This document shows positions 45,495 to 57,314 of a DNA stretch of 64,000 bases, in pieces. The first letter of the stretch is position 1. Each line of letters opens with the position of its first letter. Below the pieces are notes generated by a model. It had not been told where the DNA came from. It searched no databases and worked only from the letters and a program-made list of their open reading frames with translations. The translations under genes and the position numbers were made by a program. The stretch is from Bombyx mori (lineage: Eukaryota; Arthropoda; Insecta; Lepidoptera; Bombycidae), in NCBI RefSeq assembly GCF_030269925.1, contig NC_085110.1, forward strand, positions 4,960,001-5,024,000, in the 5' to 3' direction.

Positions 45495-45625
45495 CTGACT
45501 GCTGTCACGACTGTGAGCCAAGATGAATGAATCCGTTCTGAGTGACATGATGTATTGTAGCAACCCAGCAGGACACCTGAAGGGTTGAAAAACTAGCGCC
45601 CTTGTTTCATCGCAGACTGGGGCGA
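45495..45625 (+). repeat. unclassified repeat (family Q, copy 1)
   Basis: Shares 'cagcaggacacctgaagggt', 'gaaaaactagcgccc' and 'gcagactggggcgag' with 46557-46652, about 1 kb away in the same orientation. Confidence 0.65.
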
Positions 45626-46005
45626 GAATAAATATTAAAATTGCACATCTATATAGTATGTATCTATTTCTGCAGTATGATTAAAATGGTCAGTTTCTGC
45701 CTTAATCACCGAGCCAGATAAATTTTGAAATTAAGCATATATAAATTATATTGGTTAATTCCCCACGTTCCCAGTTTTGCTGTCACTTATTCTTGAGGTA
45801 GCCAAAATATTGGGAGCCAGTTATCTTTGACGTTAAAGATTCGGGTGTACTTGTTATATAAAAGAGACCGGCAATCATAACATAGAAGAGAGACTAGCTT
45901 ATGAACAGAAATTTAAAGATAACTTGAGTTATGAATTATTAAAAAAAAACAGGTTTCTTTAGTAATAATATAGTTAATAAGCCCAGCCTAATGACTTCTC
46001 TAATA

Positions 46006-46117
46006 GATTCAACATGGACTTCTCTGATAAGTCAAGTTTTGAAGTATTGCCAATTGTACTGTTTTGTATTTAATGTATCGCATTGTTAATTTTTTTTGTG
46101 GTTTACAATAAAGAATA

Positions 46118-46149
<32 letters not shown>
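46006..46149 (+). mobile_element. LINE 3' tail ending in a (CT)n array
   Basis: 'tttgtggtttacaataaaga' runs into (CT)n from about 46118. The arrangement is the same as at 38161-38309, but the body has diverged more. Confidence 0.6.
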
Positions 46150-46373
46150 ATCTGTTCTATCACTACCGTCTAGAAATATGAGTAACAATAACAACATATT
46201 ATTGTATAGGCAGCAAAAGTTCACACAATTGGAAAACGGCACAATAATTAGAACGAAAATTTTACTCAAAAGTTCCGTTGCATTGTAGATGTAATATAGT
46301 GTGATGATAGATATGATGTTAATGTATAAAAACAATTAAAAGCGATACGATAGTTGTGTGGAAAATAAATACG

Positions 46374-46489
46374 TAGGCAGCGGCTTGGCTCTGCCCCTGG
46401 CATTGCTGAGGTCCATGGGCGACGGTCACCACTCACCATCAGGTGGACCGTATGCTCGTCTGCCTACAAGGGCAATAAAAAAAAAAAAC
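46374..46489 (+). mobile_element. LINE-A 3'UTR
   Basis: 'ggcagcggcttggctctgcc' through 'ccactcaccatcaggtggac' and 'ctgcctacaagggcaataaa' to an A-run. It is short and little diverged. Confidence 0.85.
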
Positions 46490-46556
46490 GTCGTTATTTT
46501 GGTAAATATGATTTTCATTCGTCGTAATAGTAAAATCTATAAGAACTGCGACTGAG

Positions 46557-46652
46557 CCTGGTTCTGATTGACATTATTCGTATAGCTCAGCAGGGCACCT
46601 CAAGGGTTATTGAAAAACTACCGCCCGCCTTGTTCCACCGCAAACAGGGGCG
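46557..46652 (+). repeat. unclassified repeat (family Q, copy 2)
   Basis: Counterpart of 45495-45625: 'cagcagggcacctcaagggt', 'gaaaaactaccgcccg' and 'gcaaacaggggcgag'. Individual differences argue against a recent tandem duplication. Confidence 0.65.
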
Positions 46653-46883
46653 AGCTTCAATAACAATTCAGCTCTGCAGTTTTTATATTGGCTGATTATA
46701 TTTTACTTTTTTCTAATATTGAACGGTTTCGTATCTGTAAAATTATTGTTACTAATAAACGCATTGTTTGCAGTCAGCTTGGAGGAGGGTAAGAGTGGTG
46801 GGTTTAAGAATTTTTTCACTTACCAATTGTGTGCCCTTTTCGCGTTATACGCAAATTTGCTTATTAATTTCATTAGTATCATA

Positions 46884-46975
46884 ACTGATACATTTTGGCC
46901 CCAGATATTGTTGATGTCCGTGGGCGACAGTGACCTAACAATCAAGTGGGCTAAATCCTCATCTGTCTTCAAAAT
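46884..46975 (+). mobile_element. degenerate LINE-A 3'UTR
   Basis: 'ttgatgtccgtgggcgacag', 'tcaagtgggctaaatcctca' and 'tctgtcttc' follow the LINE-A order ending in AATAAAAT. An old copy. Confidence 0.55.
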
Positions 46976-47357
46976 CAATAAAATATTCAATTCATATCTA
47001 AAGTTTGGAATTAAATATAGAAAAAAAAAAAATCGAACGTCGATAAAGCACAGTGCACACTATACATAACGGGCGGCAATTTTAATCAGGAGGACTAAAA
47101 AGTCTCAAGTCTCGTTCGATCGGCACCGGGGCAACGCACCGGAGGGTCTGCACAGATGGAGGCGATAGATAATGGAACATGTCGCAACGGGGTCCGTTAA
47201 TAGATGAAGCCTTATTTGAATATTGTCCTCAATACGCGGGGGGCTTGGTAAATTAAATTTGTACGTTGACACTGCAGGTAATCTGTGTTCGGGTACATAT
47301 TTTATATGCGTTTCAATAAATAACTATGGAATTTACTAGATTGTTAACACAAGCCAA
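46976..47357. other. no recognised gene
   Basis: Short AT-rich spacer with a GC-richer patch near 47120-47180. Nothing identified. Confidence 0.35.
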
Positions 47358-47513
47358 TTCATTTTTATTGCCTGCGAAGACTGTGACAGGCGATCCTAGT
47401 GATCTGATGGTGAATACCACTGAAAGTTATTTTTAAGCGTCGTTTGAAGAAGGACATCTTTATAGTGCTTAGAACAGACCTTAGAGGTAATCATTCCTGA
47501 GTTGGACATTTAA
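47358..47513 (-). mobile_element. degenerate LINE-A 3' end
   Basis: 'tttttattgcctgcgaagac' and 'cgtcgtttgaagaaggacat' match the LINE-A complement, in order but heavily changed. Confidence 0.55.
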
Positions 47514-47707
47514 AAAAATAAACTGTATAATTCCAAATGCGCAACAAACGTTCCGGAAAGTTTTAATAGACTCTGTCTCAGTGGCGAGAAGGCTATTTTG
47601 AAAATGACAAGATAAACAGATAAAACATTTATGATATTATCACACCGAAAATAGCTTATATTTATTCTTTACCTCATAATTTGTTTACTGAGCACATTTT
47701 CTACAGG

Positions 47708-47845
47708 ATAACTATACTGAGACCTCAGAACTTATGTCTTAAGGTGGGTGGCGCATTTACATCGCAGATGTCTATGGGCTCCAGTAACTACTTCACACCG
47801 GGTGGGCTGTGAGCTCCTCCACCCATCTTAGCAAAAAAAAAAAAA
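47708..47845 (+). mobile_element. Bm1 SINE, 5' truncated
   Basis: Begins in mid-element at 'aactatactgagacctcaga' and runs to an A-tail; well conserved. Confidence 0.9.
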
Positions 47846-48126
47846 CATTGCAATATCGGTTAACATTAATCGGCAAACATTTTTCTGTCGATTCCAGTGA
47901 GAATGCAGTGAAAAGTTATTTTTTTCTATTTGACGTTCAAGACTGACAATTAACAGTTGCGGTCGCACGGTGTCGCCACAAGTCGCGTGAAAAATGAGCG
48001 GCTCGCGGCGATAGTATCCGCGCCGCCGTCGCCCGCCTAATGAACTAGAACGGCGATAGCGTGACCCGTGTGCACGCCGCTTTACTTACGCTACTTCGGC
48101 GTCCATTATTTTGTTTAGAAATATAA
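47846..48126. other. CpG-rich block, no gene
   Basis: Positions 47945-48110 are CpG-dense ('ggctcgcggcgatagtatcc', 'gcgccgccgtcgcccgccta'). No exon is defined; a regulatory role is conceivable. Confidence 0.35.
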
Positions 48127-48235
48127 ATACGTGGCAAAAGAATATCTCTGGAAACGCACTGTGGCTGAACGCAGTGGTTATAGTTAGTGTGGATGATCTC
48201 TGATCAACTGGCTGGCGGCTGGTGGTAACATCTCA
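48127..48235 (-). mobile_element. degenerate LINE-A coding fragment
   Basis: 'tggaaacgcactgtggctga' and 'acgcagtgg' match the inverted LINE-A C-terminal region seen at 28020-28070. The 3'UTR part is absent here. Confidence 0.5.
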
Positions 48236-48518
48236 AAAATTTCGCGTTAATTAAAATTGACAATTTAATTATTTACGTAATTATTATTAAATCATGTACA
48301 CGCATGGATATTAGATTGAACATTGTAAGCGAAAAGCAAAGGAAATAAAATTGAAAAATAGTTACAAATAAAAAAAAAGAATTTTAAAGTAAACCTTAAA
48401 ATTTTTCAGTAGTCATAACTGTGATGCATGCTATATACAATATGTTTACTTTCTAAGAAAGAATATCGAAAGCTAGGGCTCTAAAATAACTAATGTGATT
48501 CACACATAACTAAGAAAA

Positions 48519-48933
48519 CTAGAGGTCCCGCAGTAGTCGAAATTCGACTATAATAATTAATTGGAATTGTAAGTTTGTACACTATTATGAGTGTATTTTA
48601 TACTTCCATAATCACAAATTTCGCCAAGACTACACTACAAAAAATCACTACAAAGAATCAATATTTAATCTCAATTTGACAACAGACGTCAAGAATAAAA
48701 GTTTGACAATAAATAGTATGCATGCGTGTGTGCGTCAAATACATGGTATGTAGTGTGTGTAATGTTTTCTTTATTGATTTAATGTATCTTTTACGCATTA
48801 TTTTAGAAAAATATTAGCATTGTGCACTTCTTCTCTGTATTCTCTATAAGTGTGGAAAATTTCATACTCCTCCGTCCGCGCAATTTTCGTAAAAAGGGAT
48901 ACAAAGTTTTTGCTTCAAGTATTAATATATAGA
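48519..48933 (-). mobile_element. non-autonomous Helitron (family H2, 415 bp)
   Basis: Full-length inverted copy. CTAG is at 48519-48522, then 'aggtcccgcagtagtcga' with the hairpin 'agtcgaaattcgact', ending in the TC start at 48932-48933. Confidence 0.9.
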
Positions 48934-49711
48934 CATTGATGAGTTAATCATTCTTGACAAGTAAATTGCAAAAAGAAAACTTCGAAACAGCTGAAAATTT
49001 CGTAATAACGATTAGCTAAGTAGTCGTGGTCTGCGAGTAGTAATTTCTTTCCGAATAATTGCCATCGGATGAGATGGAAGCTCGGCCAGAGGAAAAGATG
49101 TCAAAATCCCGCGCACATGGACCAATAAGCCAAATTGAAATAACTCCGCGCTATACGAGTCTTTCTGAGTAATTGGTTGACTTGAGATTAGTGATGTCAG
49201 GATAAAGTCGTAATCGAAAGAATTATACCGTCGACAAAAATTTCATGATCTTATTAATCTGCCAGTGATACAAATTAACAAAAAACAATATAACCACGGA
49301 CATTTTAACATTTAGATTAATGGTGTTTTTATTGACAGAAAAAAAAGAATACAGAAAAAGTTGACACTTCAAGAGCTTAACCTAAAGTTATACGTGTGTC
49401 TTGTTTATTCTATTGATGTGACCATAATAAACTTATAACTGCCAAAAATATATATTGGTAACATTAAACACACGTTGATAGCCGCTAAAAATAAAAATCA
49501 GGAACACGATACCTTTGTGTTTTTTAATTTATTATATATTCGGTACCTTTAGGCTCTCCGGCCACTGGTCGCCGTTCTCGTTCGACATGCAACCTAAACC
49601 ATAAATTGCCCACTGAATTTCTCGCCAGTTCTTCACAGGGAGTTGCAACTCCAATCCGGTGCTAGATTCAGCGAAGCACTGCTCTAACTACGGGAAACAT
49701 TAGTAAACTTT
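48934..49711. other. no recognised gene
   Basis: About 780 bp of AT-rich DNA. Nothing identified. Confidence 0.4.
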
Positions 49712-49990
49712 TTTTTATGAATGAGGGATTACCGTTCGCCTTTCCAGTTTCACCAGGACAGGTGGGAGGCTTAACATCTTAAGAACAGCTGCTTCGCGAA
49801 TGAATCTACTACCGAATCGGAATCGCGACCGGTGAGAAGATCCGGCGAGAAACTCAGCGGGCTGATGCATGGGTTAGGTACTTAGTAAGCTCTCTCAGGC
49901 TGAGACTCTTGAGTTTGCCTATCCGTCCGCCTATCCGTATTTGGAATAGCCCCGTAGGCTACCAACGATCGAATAGAGAAAGCAAAGCTA
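49712..49990 (+). repeat. unclassified interspersed repeat (family R)
   Basis: The longest copy of the family: 'gcctttccagtttcaccagg', 'gctgcttcgcgaatgaatct', 'gagaagatccggcgagaaac' and 'tcagcgggctgatgc'. Downstream 'gcctatccgtccgcctatcc' is a short internal repeat. Confidence 0.7.
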
Positions 49991-51930
49991 TCTTATTAAT
50001 GTATATACTGACTAGCCGATCTAAAATTCATCATTCCTAACTTTGATGTCAAAAAGGAAGCAGTAGTAAAAATGTCCATCATAACATATCAGTACAAGAA
50101 GGAGTGGTTCCTATTAGATTTTTTCTTATCGAAAATCTGTCGGACACGAGCACAACACTAAGCCGGTTTGGGAGCTCTACTCAATTTGAATAGAAGTACC
50201 TAACATTAAAAATATAGGGTGTTTCGTGAATGGATCGAGGACAGGCATGCCATTGGCTAAGTGAACTTCTAAAACGTCTGACGAGCGTCGTTTGCTGCTA
50301 GCCCGACGATTCGCAACTTGAAAAGGTTTAAGCAATGAGCACGTGTTCATCGAAGCTTTGTCTGTAATCAGACATCGGTAAAGGTCACGACATATATTCC
50401 AAAAGTTTTTTAGCTCGTATTGATCCGCATGAACTATTTACCGAGTATGAACTGATTTTTAGAACAAATAGACACGACAACGTTACTACCGTCATTAATT
50501 TTGAGACTAGGTGTATAAGCTAAAGAAAAGCTAATGATCTCGTACTCAATACCAAAACCTAATCAATTAAATGAAAAAGTAAAATTCTGATGTTTAAATG
50601 AAAATATCACACTTCAAAACCTCCGACCGGATAAAGGCCTTTGTTTTTGATATTAATTAACATTTATTTTTAATATTCCATCCGGGAGTGTAGGAAGCGG
50701 AGGGTGTGCAATGGTGCATTGGCTCGGTCATAGGAGTCAGTGACGTGTTGCGGAACGCTCCACCGAACATTAGCCTTTAGGCTTTAATTTTATGTCTATC
50801 TCATTTATTCTATATGCTGTGATTTATGATTGTTTAAAAAAATCAAATATATTCTTTTTTTATTTCGAAAGTAGTTTTACGAGGTCAAGAAACGATCTGG
50901 TTGATTTGAAGCCGTCTGGATGTATTTTGAATTCTCAAAGAAAATTTTGTTTGTGCGGTTTATTTTGGATGTCACTCTAATAGTTGTCTACGTGGTAAAG
51001 GCATAGAAAGATCAATTTCATACATACTAAAGGATTTGAACTCCGCAATAGACGTTATTATTAATTAGGCCACGACCACTTCTATTTTTTACAATTGAAA
51101 TTCGAAATTATAACAAATTAGCTTTTACACGCGACTTCACTCGCGTAAATGTAGAAAAAAAAATTTTTCTCCAAAATAGTTTTTTTCTGTAGGTATATTT
51201 TATTTTTATTTTTCCATTACAATTAAATATTATTTTTATATTTATCGTGATAATCAGTTAAACACTTAAGCGTGAAAAAAATCAGGTTAATAAACTTATT
51301 TTCACAATTAGCATCTTAAGCGCGGGAGTATAGATAACTTTTAAAATTCAAACAAATCAGTTCGAACAAAATTAAATTAGGACATAGGCTGAAATAAATT
51401 ATAACCCAAAGTACCTCATATTAGGAGTTTTTCCTCAATTCTTACTGAGTACTTGATTAACTCAGTTCGATTGTAATTATTTCTCTGTGCCCGGCGAGCC
51501 TCGAGGGATTTGTATAATCCTGATTGGGTACGTATTACGAATCGATGGAGTGTGCGGTCGCACGTGGCCGTATGACATTATCTCACTTTACGAAAATCGG
51601 TCGCACCCTATTCTTGTCTTCTAAATTGAATTTCGAATTCGATAATTTTTTTGCGTGAACAGAATTTATCGAAGGTTCGAATGTTTACATTGTTAATGAA
51701 CGCTTATGAAATTTAACGAAATAATATTTTATTTGTTTTTCGATAATCTGATGTTTCAGTAATAGGTTCCGTGTTTAAGTTGAGCATTCTAGGTCACATT
51801 TTTTAAAGTAAATGATAAATTTAATCTTTTTTATAACATATAATATATTTTATAATAGCGTGTTACAGATTACATCCATAGATATGGCTTATGTGGCATT
51901 TACTTTGACAGTGGACAAAAGTAATCTATA
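49991..51930. other. no gene; traces of old repeats
   Basis: About 1.9 kb. 'gggtgtttcgtgaatggatc' at 50218 could begin a DNA transposon, but no matching end was found. A decayed Helitron 3' end on the minus strand ('gcttttacacgcgacttcac' near 51121) is possible. Confidence 0.35.
51011..51083 (-). mobile_element. degenerate SINE-2 head
   Basis: 'aggatttgaactccgcaata' and 'ttaggccacgaccacttct' match the tRNA-like head of SINE-2 (B-box complement, then 5' end). Confidence 0.5.
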
Positions 51931-52292
51931 TTTTTTTAATTAAATGAGTGTGCGAGTTCAGGGCCCATCTGGTGTTAAGTGATTACTGGTGGTAGGATGT
52001 TTTGTAAGTCAGTACGGGTAGGTAATACCACCCTGTCTTCTTTTTCTTTGTCTCCACCTTATCCCACTAAGCGAGGTTGGCACAGCGAAATTTTTTATTC
52101 CATTCTCGTCTATCTATCCTGTGTCTATATCTATTTATACCACCCTATTTTTTCTATAAAAACTGAGACTTAAAACCCATCTTCCAAGGCGGGTGGCGGC
52201 ATTTACGTTGTTGATGTCTATGGACTCCTATAACCATTTAACACCAGGCTGGCCGTGAGCTCGATCATCCATCTAAGCAATAAAAAAAAAAA
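51931..52292. mobile_element. two Bm1 pieces fused head to tail inversion
   Basis: A minus-strand Bm1 tail (51931-51989) passes into a plus-strand Bm1 (51983-52292) through the shared heptamer TTACTGG. About 100 bp of foreign sequence ('ccaccttatcccactaagcg' region) replaces the middle of the plus copy, which then ends normally with 'tccatctaagcaat' and an A-tail. Confidence 0.8.
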
Positions 52293-53419
52293 TATGAAAT
52301 CTAAGTCTCATTTGTACGGTAGTAAAGATGATAACTATATCAATATCATCTCAAACCTCGTACAATACAAATAAATAGTGAGTAAACAAAATGAATTTAA
52401 GTAGAATTTTATCAAACTACACTGAACTATTGCAATGTTTCTCATGTAAAACAAATAAATTAGAAATATTAGTTGATTAAAATTTTCCTAGCAAATAAAA
52501 TAAAGTTGGTCCCGACGTGCAAGCGGTGCGGCTGGGGCCAGGCGATAACACGACAAAAGGAATTTGGTGTTCGCGCCGACTGCCCGAGCCCTCTAACCTA
52601 ATTAGCGCCTAGTTCCTTGCAAGAAGCTGATACTGGAACTCGTATTTGCTGATCCCATAGCTGAAAAATAGAAGATGAAGAAATAGAAAGATTTTAAGCG
52701 TTGTTCAATAGTAGATTAAGGTTAGCCAGGATTCTCGTCGGATAATGCTAGTGACATTAAGACATTACTACTTTCCAATTTTTGCGGTCACGGAGAACTG
52801 ACTGTTTGTGAGATTGGTCATATGAATATTTACTCGAAGTGGGAATGGAATGAAGGATTCGTAAGCTCAGAAGTCAGGGATGCCAACTACCAGTTTTTAT
52901 ACCTAATTTGTTTTAATGACTCGACAGAAAAGCTGCCTTGGTATTCATGAGTATTCTGATTTAAAAACGAAATTAAAATGATGGTAGGAAAAGAAAATAG
53001 TGAAATTTTATTGATAGGAAAACGAGCATACGGACATGAGGTTAACATCCAGTGCGATTCGATCAATTCTCGGTTGAAATAGGCAGATTATACTCAGCCT
53101 TCCTGGTTTGTAACATGTCTTACACGGTTCTCGCAGTACCTACGGTAAGAATTAGGGGATTTGAAACGGAATAAAAAAAATATGTGCAAATACTACCAAT
53201 ATTGAAGGATGATTAAGAAGTGTTAACAGAAGCTCAAGAAAATCTGCTGGTTCTTTTTATTTCATTGATTTTAACAACAATAAAAAAATGAGGGAAACTG
53301 TCATAACAAAATAACCAAAATGAATAATAATAAAGCGGTTGTTTTCCTATAATCATTTTTAAAACTCTCCTCTCAAAAAGTTGTTTTGAACAGTTCGAGT
53401 GATCGTGCCCTTTACTGTA
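52293..53419. other. no recognised gene
   Basis: About 1.1 kb of AT-rich DNA with a moderately GC-rich patch at 52500-52620. No coding signature. Confidence 0.4.
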
Positions 53420-54217
53420 TAAGGGCCTGGCCACAGCTACTGGCGGTGCGTTTTGCGGTGCGTTGCGAGGCACGGCGGGCGGCGCTATTTTCGGGGGTAT
53501 GCCACAGCTAGACTAGTTGCGACGGCGGCGGCGTCAGAGGTGCACGTATTTAGAAAGCCCCTTTCAAAAGTGGCACGATATTACCTTGAAATAAGTGCGT
53601 TCTTAGCTGAAGATATTATTCAATCAAGAATAGGAGCGCACCCAGTTAGAAAAAGAGAGAACTTGGCGAATTTCACCCTATTTATTAGGTATTATATTAG
53701 GAATATTAGGAATATAAGAACTATCCCGATAAATAGATTATTAATAGATTCAACCTTCACAGATATTACCAGGTTCAAATCTAAATTTACCATACGTGTT
53801 AATTGCTGATAAAGCCTATCCTCTTAAAAATTATTTGATGCGCCCATATCCACCGGGTGGTTTAAATGCGGAACAAATAATTTTCGACAAAACATTATCC
53901 CGGGCAAGTGTCACAATTCAGTACGCGTTTGGTATTCTAACTAATAAATTTCGTATTTTTACGAAAAGTGTAAAGGCAAACAAAAAGTACGCGACATTGA
54001 TTATAAAGGTTTCGTGCCTTAAAAGAAAGTGATGGAGACAGAGATGCAGATTTTCAGCAGTTTGTTTCCCAGTTTGGAGACTCCAATATTCACAATAGCG
54101 TACGCAGATCAAGACGGAATAATCGAGCAACGGTTCAAGCATCTAGAATACGAAATCAATTCAAATTTCAAATTTTATTTCAATAATCCTATCCAAGAGT
54201 ATCTAGGAAACTATTAG
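53420..54217 (+). pseudogene. PIF/Harbinger transposase remnant (HARBI1-like)
   Basis: From about 53772 the plus strand encodes 'LPYVLIADKAYPLKNYLMRP', then 'YAFGILTNKFRIF', the C-terminal half of the DDE_4 nuclease of Harbinger transposases, which cut and paste at TWA sites. The Asp in 'ADKAYPL' (53808-53810) is a catalytic position and is kept. The Glu normally before '.AFG' is Gln (CAG, 53919-53921). A stop at 54030 and a second frame change precede the C-terminal 'FKFYFNNPIQEYL' (to 54217). Upstream, GC-rich repeats starting 'gggcctggccacagc' after TAA (53420) may be the left terminus. No right terminus was found. Confidence 0.75.
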
Positions 54218-54676
54218 TACCAGAAAATTGTTGTTTTATTTCGTCCCACATTTTTTTTATAACATGCCTATATGATGTGGATGTTTTGACATCCATACAA
54301 TAATTGTCCGTACAATAACCTGCTGTAAAATTTCTGGTTACTATTGTTGTACTATTGTAGAAAATCGTTCGTTTTACGTAGAACTCGCATTGAATTCTCA
54401 CACCGAGAATGAGTCGAGTTTGAATGAAATTGTAAATGTTTTTGGTATTCGAAGTTAAATTTGTTAGGGATTTGGGTCTCATTAGCTGAGGTTTTCGTGA
54501 AGAATATGTATGAAATAGTAGAAAAAAAATAACTATTTTCTGGATTTGCCTGATGTATGTTGTGGAATATGACTGAAGAAAAAAGGGTTGTAAAATTCAA
54601 TTTAAAACATAAAAATTGTAATAAATTTATAAGGTGAAATCTTTGTAATGAAAATCAAAGAGTCAAATCAATGAAA

Positions 54677-54889
54677 CTAATCAAAATCAAATAATACTCG
54701 TAATTCTTGCATTTTTGTTACACGACGACCGATGGTAGGGTCGGTTTTACGCCCTAGGCTTTCTATAAACAATTGTTCACCTTTATCGGTGTTCTCAGAA
54801 AGGTTAATTATAATACCCTCATTTTGTTGGTTTCGATATTGTTTCAAAGTTTCGGCAGTAGGCTTCGAATGACGAGTTAACTTCTCAAT
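54677..54889 (-). other. unassigned 70-codon open frame
   Basis: The minus strand is open from just after a TGA (54890-54892) to TAG (54677-54679) with no Met start. It includes 'EKLTRHSKPTAETLKQYRNQ' and 'GRRVTKMQELRVLFDFD'. It is charged and protein-like. A polypyrimidine acceptor 'ccttttttcttcag' lies downstream on the same strand. It could be an exon, or part of the second protein of the neighbouring Harbinger, often encoded on the opposite strand. I do not recognise it. Confidence 0.25.
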
Positions 54890-57314
54890 TCAAGTTATGT
54901 TAACAAACAGTTTATTGTTTGTTTTATTGATAGTTCCAAAATGAATGAGAATGTCTATTGTTTTGTTTGTGTGTTTTGCTTTATGCTGATTTTCTTGTAT
55001 TAATTTTGTAGATTTGCGTAGTATTTGTTACGTAGGAAGCAATTTTGGAAAGAAAAAACAAAATTAAGTACTCGTTTCGTCTATTTTGGTCGTTGAAAAT
55101 ACTATCTCACCCTACAGGGCACATTGAAAACGTACAGACTCGCACATCAAAACCTCAATCAAAGAAGCCAAAATTTATTCAAAGTCGGCACGTGGAGGGG
55201 GCGTTACTCTTCAAATGCAAGCATTAATAGACTAAAATATTAACATTTGCATGACATTCACGCTTTTTAACCCCGAGAAACAAGCCCAAGTCCGGATTTC
55301 TGCGAGATAAAAGAGATGCATTTCTCGCGTCATAATACGCAAACAATGGACTGTCGGTGCAAAGCGGTTTCTGCGAAACGCTGCACCGCGTCGTTACGCG
55401 TTTCGCTGATTTCGTAAATGGGCTGCTATTTTAGTGCAGGTGAACTCCGCACAGATATTTATTTAGTCCGCTTTTTATCCGCTCCGACGGGCGCTGAGAA
55501 GAATTACACGAACTATTTGCAATCGAAACTACGGAAAGACCGTTCAATAAAAGCGAACGGGGCACTCTGAAACATTTTCTTTCGTTTGTTTCCTTTCATA
55601 TTATTGCCGGAGAAGGGGACGAGGCGGGTCCGGCTGGACGAGGCTCGCATTTAAAAGCGATATAAAAAACTTGGGCCTTTATTTCGCAGGATGACCTAAG
55701 TGGCCGGCCGGACCGTACAAAAACCCCTCTTGGACTTACCTGTATTTTTCCACTTATTTATCCAACGTTTTTACATTTGCACTGTTTGTTAGTACGGCGC
55801 GCTTTGTCTGTTCGGGAAGATCCTGTTTTTAACGAGTACTTAGGGCCTAATTAAAAGGAAAGCTCCGCTCGGACAGTTGAGGCCTTTTGATGCCCTCTGT
55901 TATAACATTCCGTGTATTTATTTAATTTGGCTGTATGGAGTTTTCGAGTGAAGAGGGTCACGTTATGTATTTTTTTGGGCGCGTAATTGAACGGCTTGGA
56001 GTGGATGGACTCTTTGATTTGATGATCTCGACTTTCATACTGCCTTGAAAGGAGATTTTTTTTTCTGGGAAAGAACTTATTGGTGGAATAAGAATTGGTG
56101 GAGAAAAAAACAACTTATAAGAAAATAATAGATTCGTATATCATAATTAATATTCTCAAGAGAGTGTAAGCTTCCGATTTGAATGCAAGTTCATACTATT
56201 TTCAATCAGGAGATATCAATCTTCGACCCTGCTACCGTTGTGATCCATCGGTAGTTGAAGCGTTTTAAGTTTTTTCTTTGTAATTTCTATTTCAAGAATG
56301 AGACGTGGAATCATAGCCTTTGCAGAATGGTGATTTAAAATTGTTGCCTTTATTTATTACTTGGGAAAAAACATCACGAATAAAGTTGCATCGCTCAATT
56401 CGAGTGGGACCAGACGTCTTATCAGTTAGACCATAATTAATACAAATTTTATTAGTTGCTACATGAACGATGTTTATTAAAATAATAACATTTGTTTTTA
56501 ACCACTAAATTATTGCTATCCTATAAATTTAAAAGCATAACTGTTTCGTGGCAGAAATATGCATAACGGTGCTTTTTAGCAATTTTAGCTATTCCAGTAC
56601 AGTCAGAAACAACTACAGCATGTATACAGATATTTTTTTTAAACCAAACCTACTCGTGAACTGTAATAAATCGCTGTGCTGAGAAAAATAACGTAGTTGA
56701 TTGTATTTACAGTAACTTTACGCCGCCACTAAACGTCAAAACTCGTCCCGAGGCACTACTCCCGCTCGACGTCATTACAAGTTTTACATCCTTTATGACA
56801 GATGGAGTAATAAAATTTATTTATTTCAAATCAGGAACGAAGAGACTACAAATAATGAAAAAGCACGTGTCGTTTTAGATTATTACTGCCGAGTATTGAG
56901 CGACGTCACTTGGTATAGCTGCATGATTTACTACACTTTTGAATGCTCTAAATCATTCTCTGTACAGAACTCGAGAAAACTATTAGTTAGTTATTATTAT
57001 TTGTGAACTATGAGTTCTTTGTGTCACGGTTTGGTGGGTTTCGTTTTTTGTGAGTTATCCAATATGCTGACTTATGTGATTTGCGTGGCGAGATAAAATG
57101 AATGATCGTTATCATGTTTTCGCGTTTTTTCGCTTATATACGATATATTTTTATGATTTATGTTAACATGTTAATCATTTGTAGTCGGTTTCATAGTTCT
57201 GCCATAAATTTGGATCGGTTGTCATTCTTGTTTACAAACTAAAAAGCTTTATTTATTAATTCAAAATACAAATTATGTTTTATTTACATTATGTTTTATT
57301 TAAATTTATTTTAA
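54890..57314. other. long stretch without a supported gene
   Basis: About 2.4 kb. Positions 55260-55700 are less AT-rich, with no domain-bearing frame. A decayed SINE-2 head may lie near 56400-56440. Confidence 0.4.
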
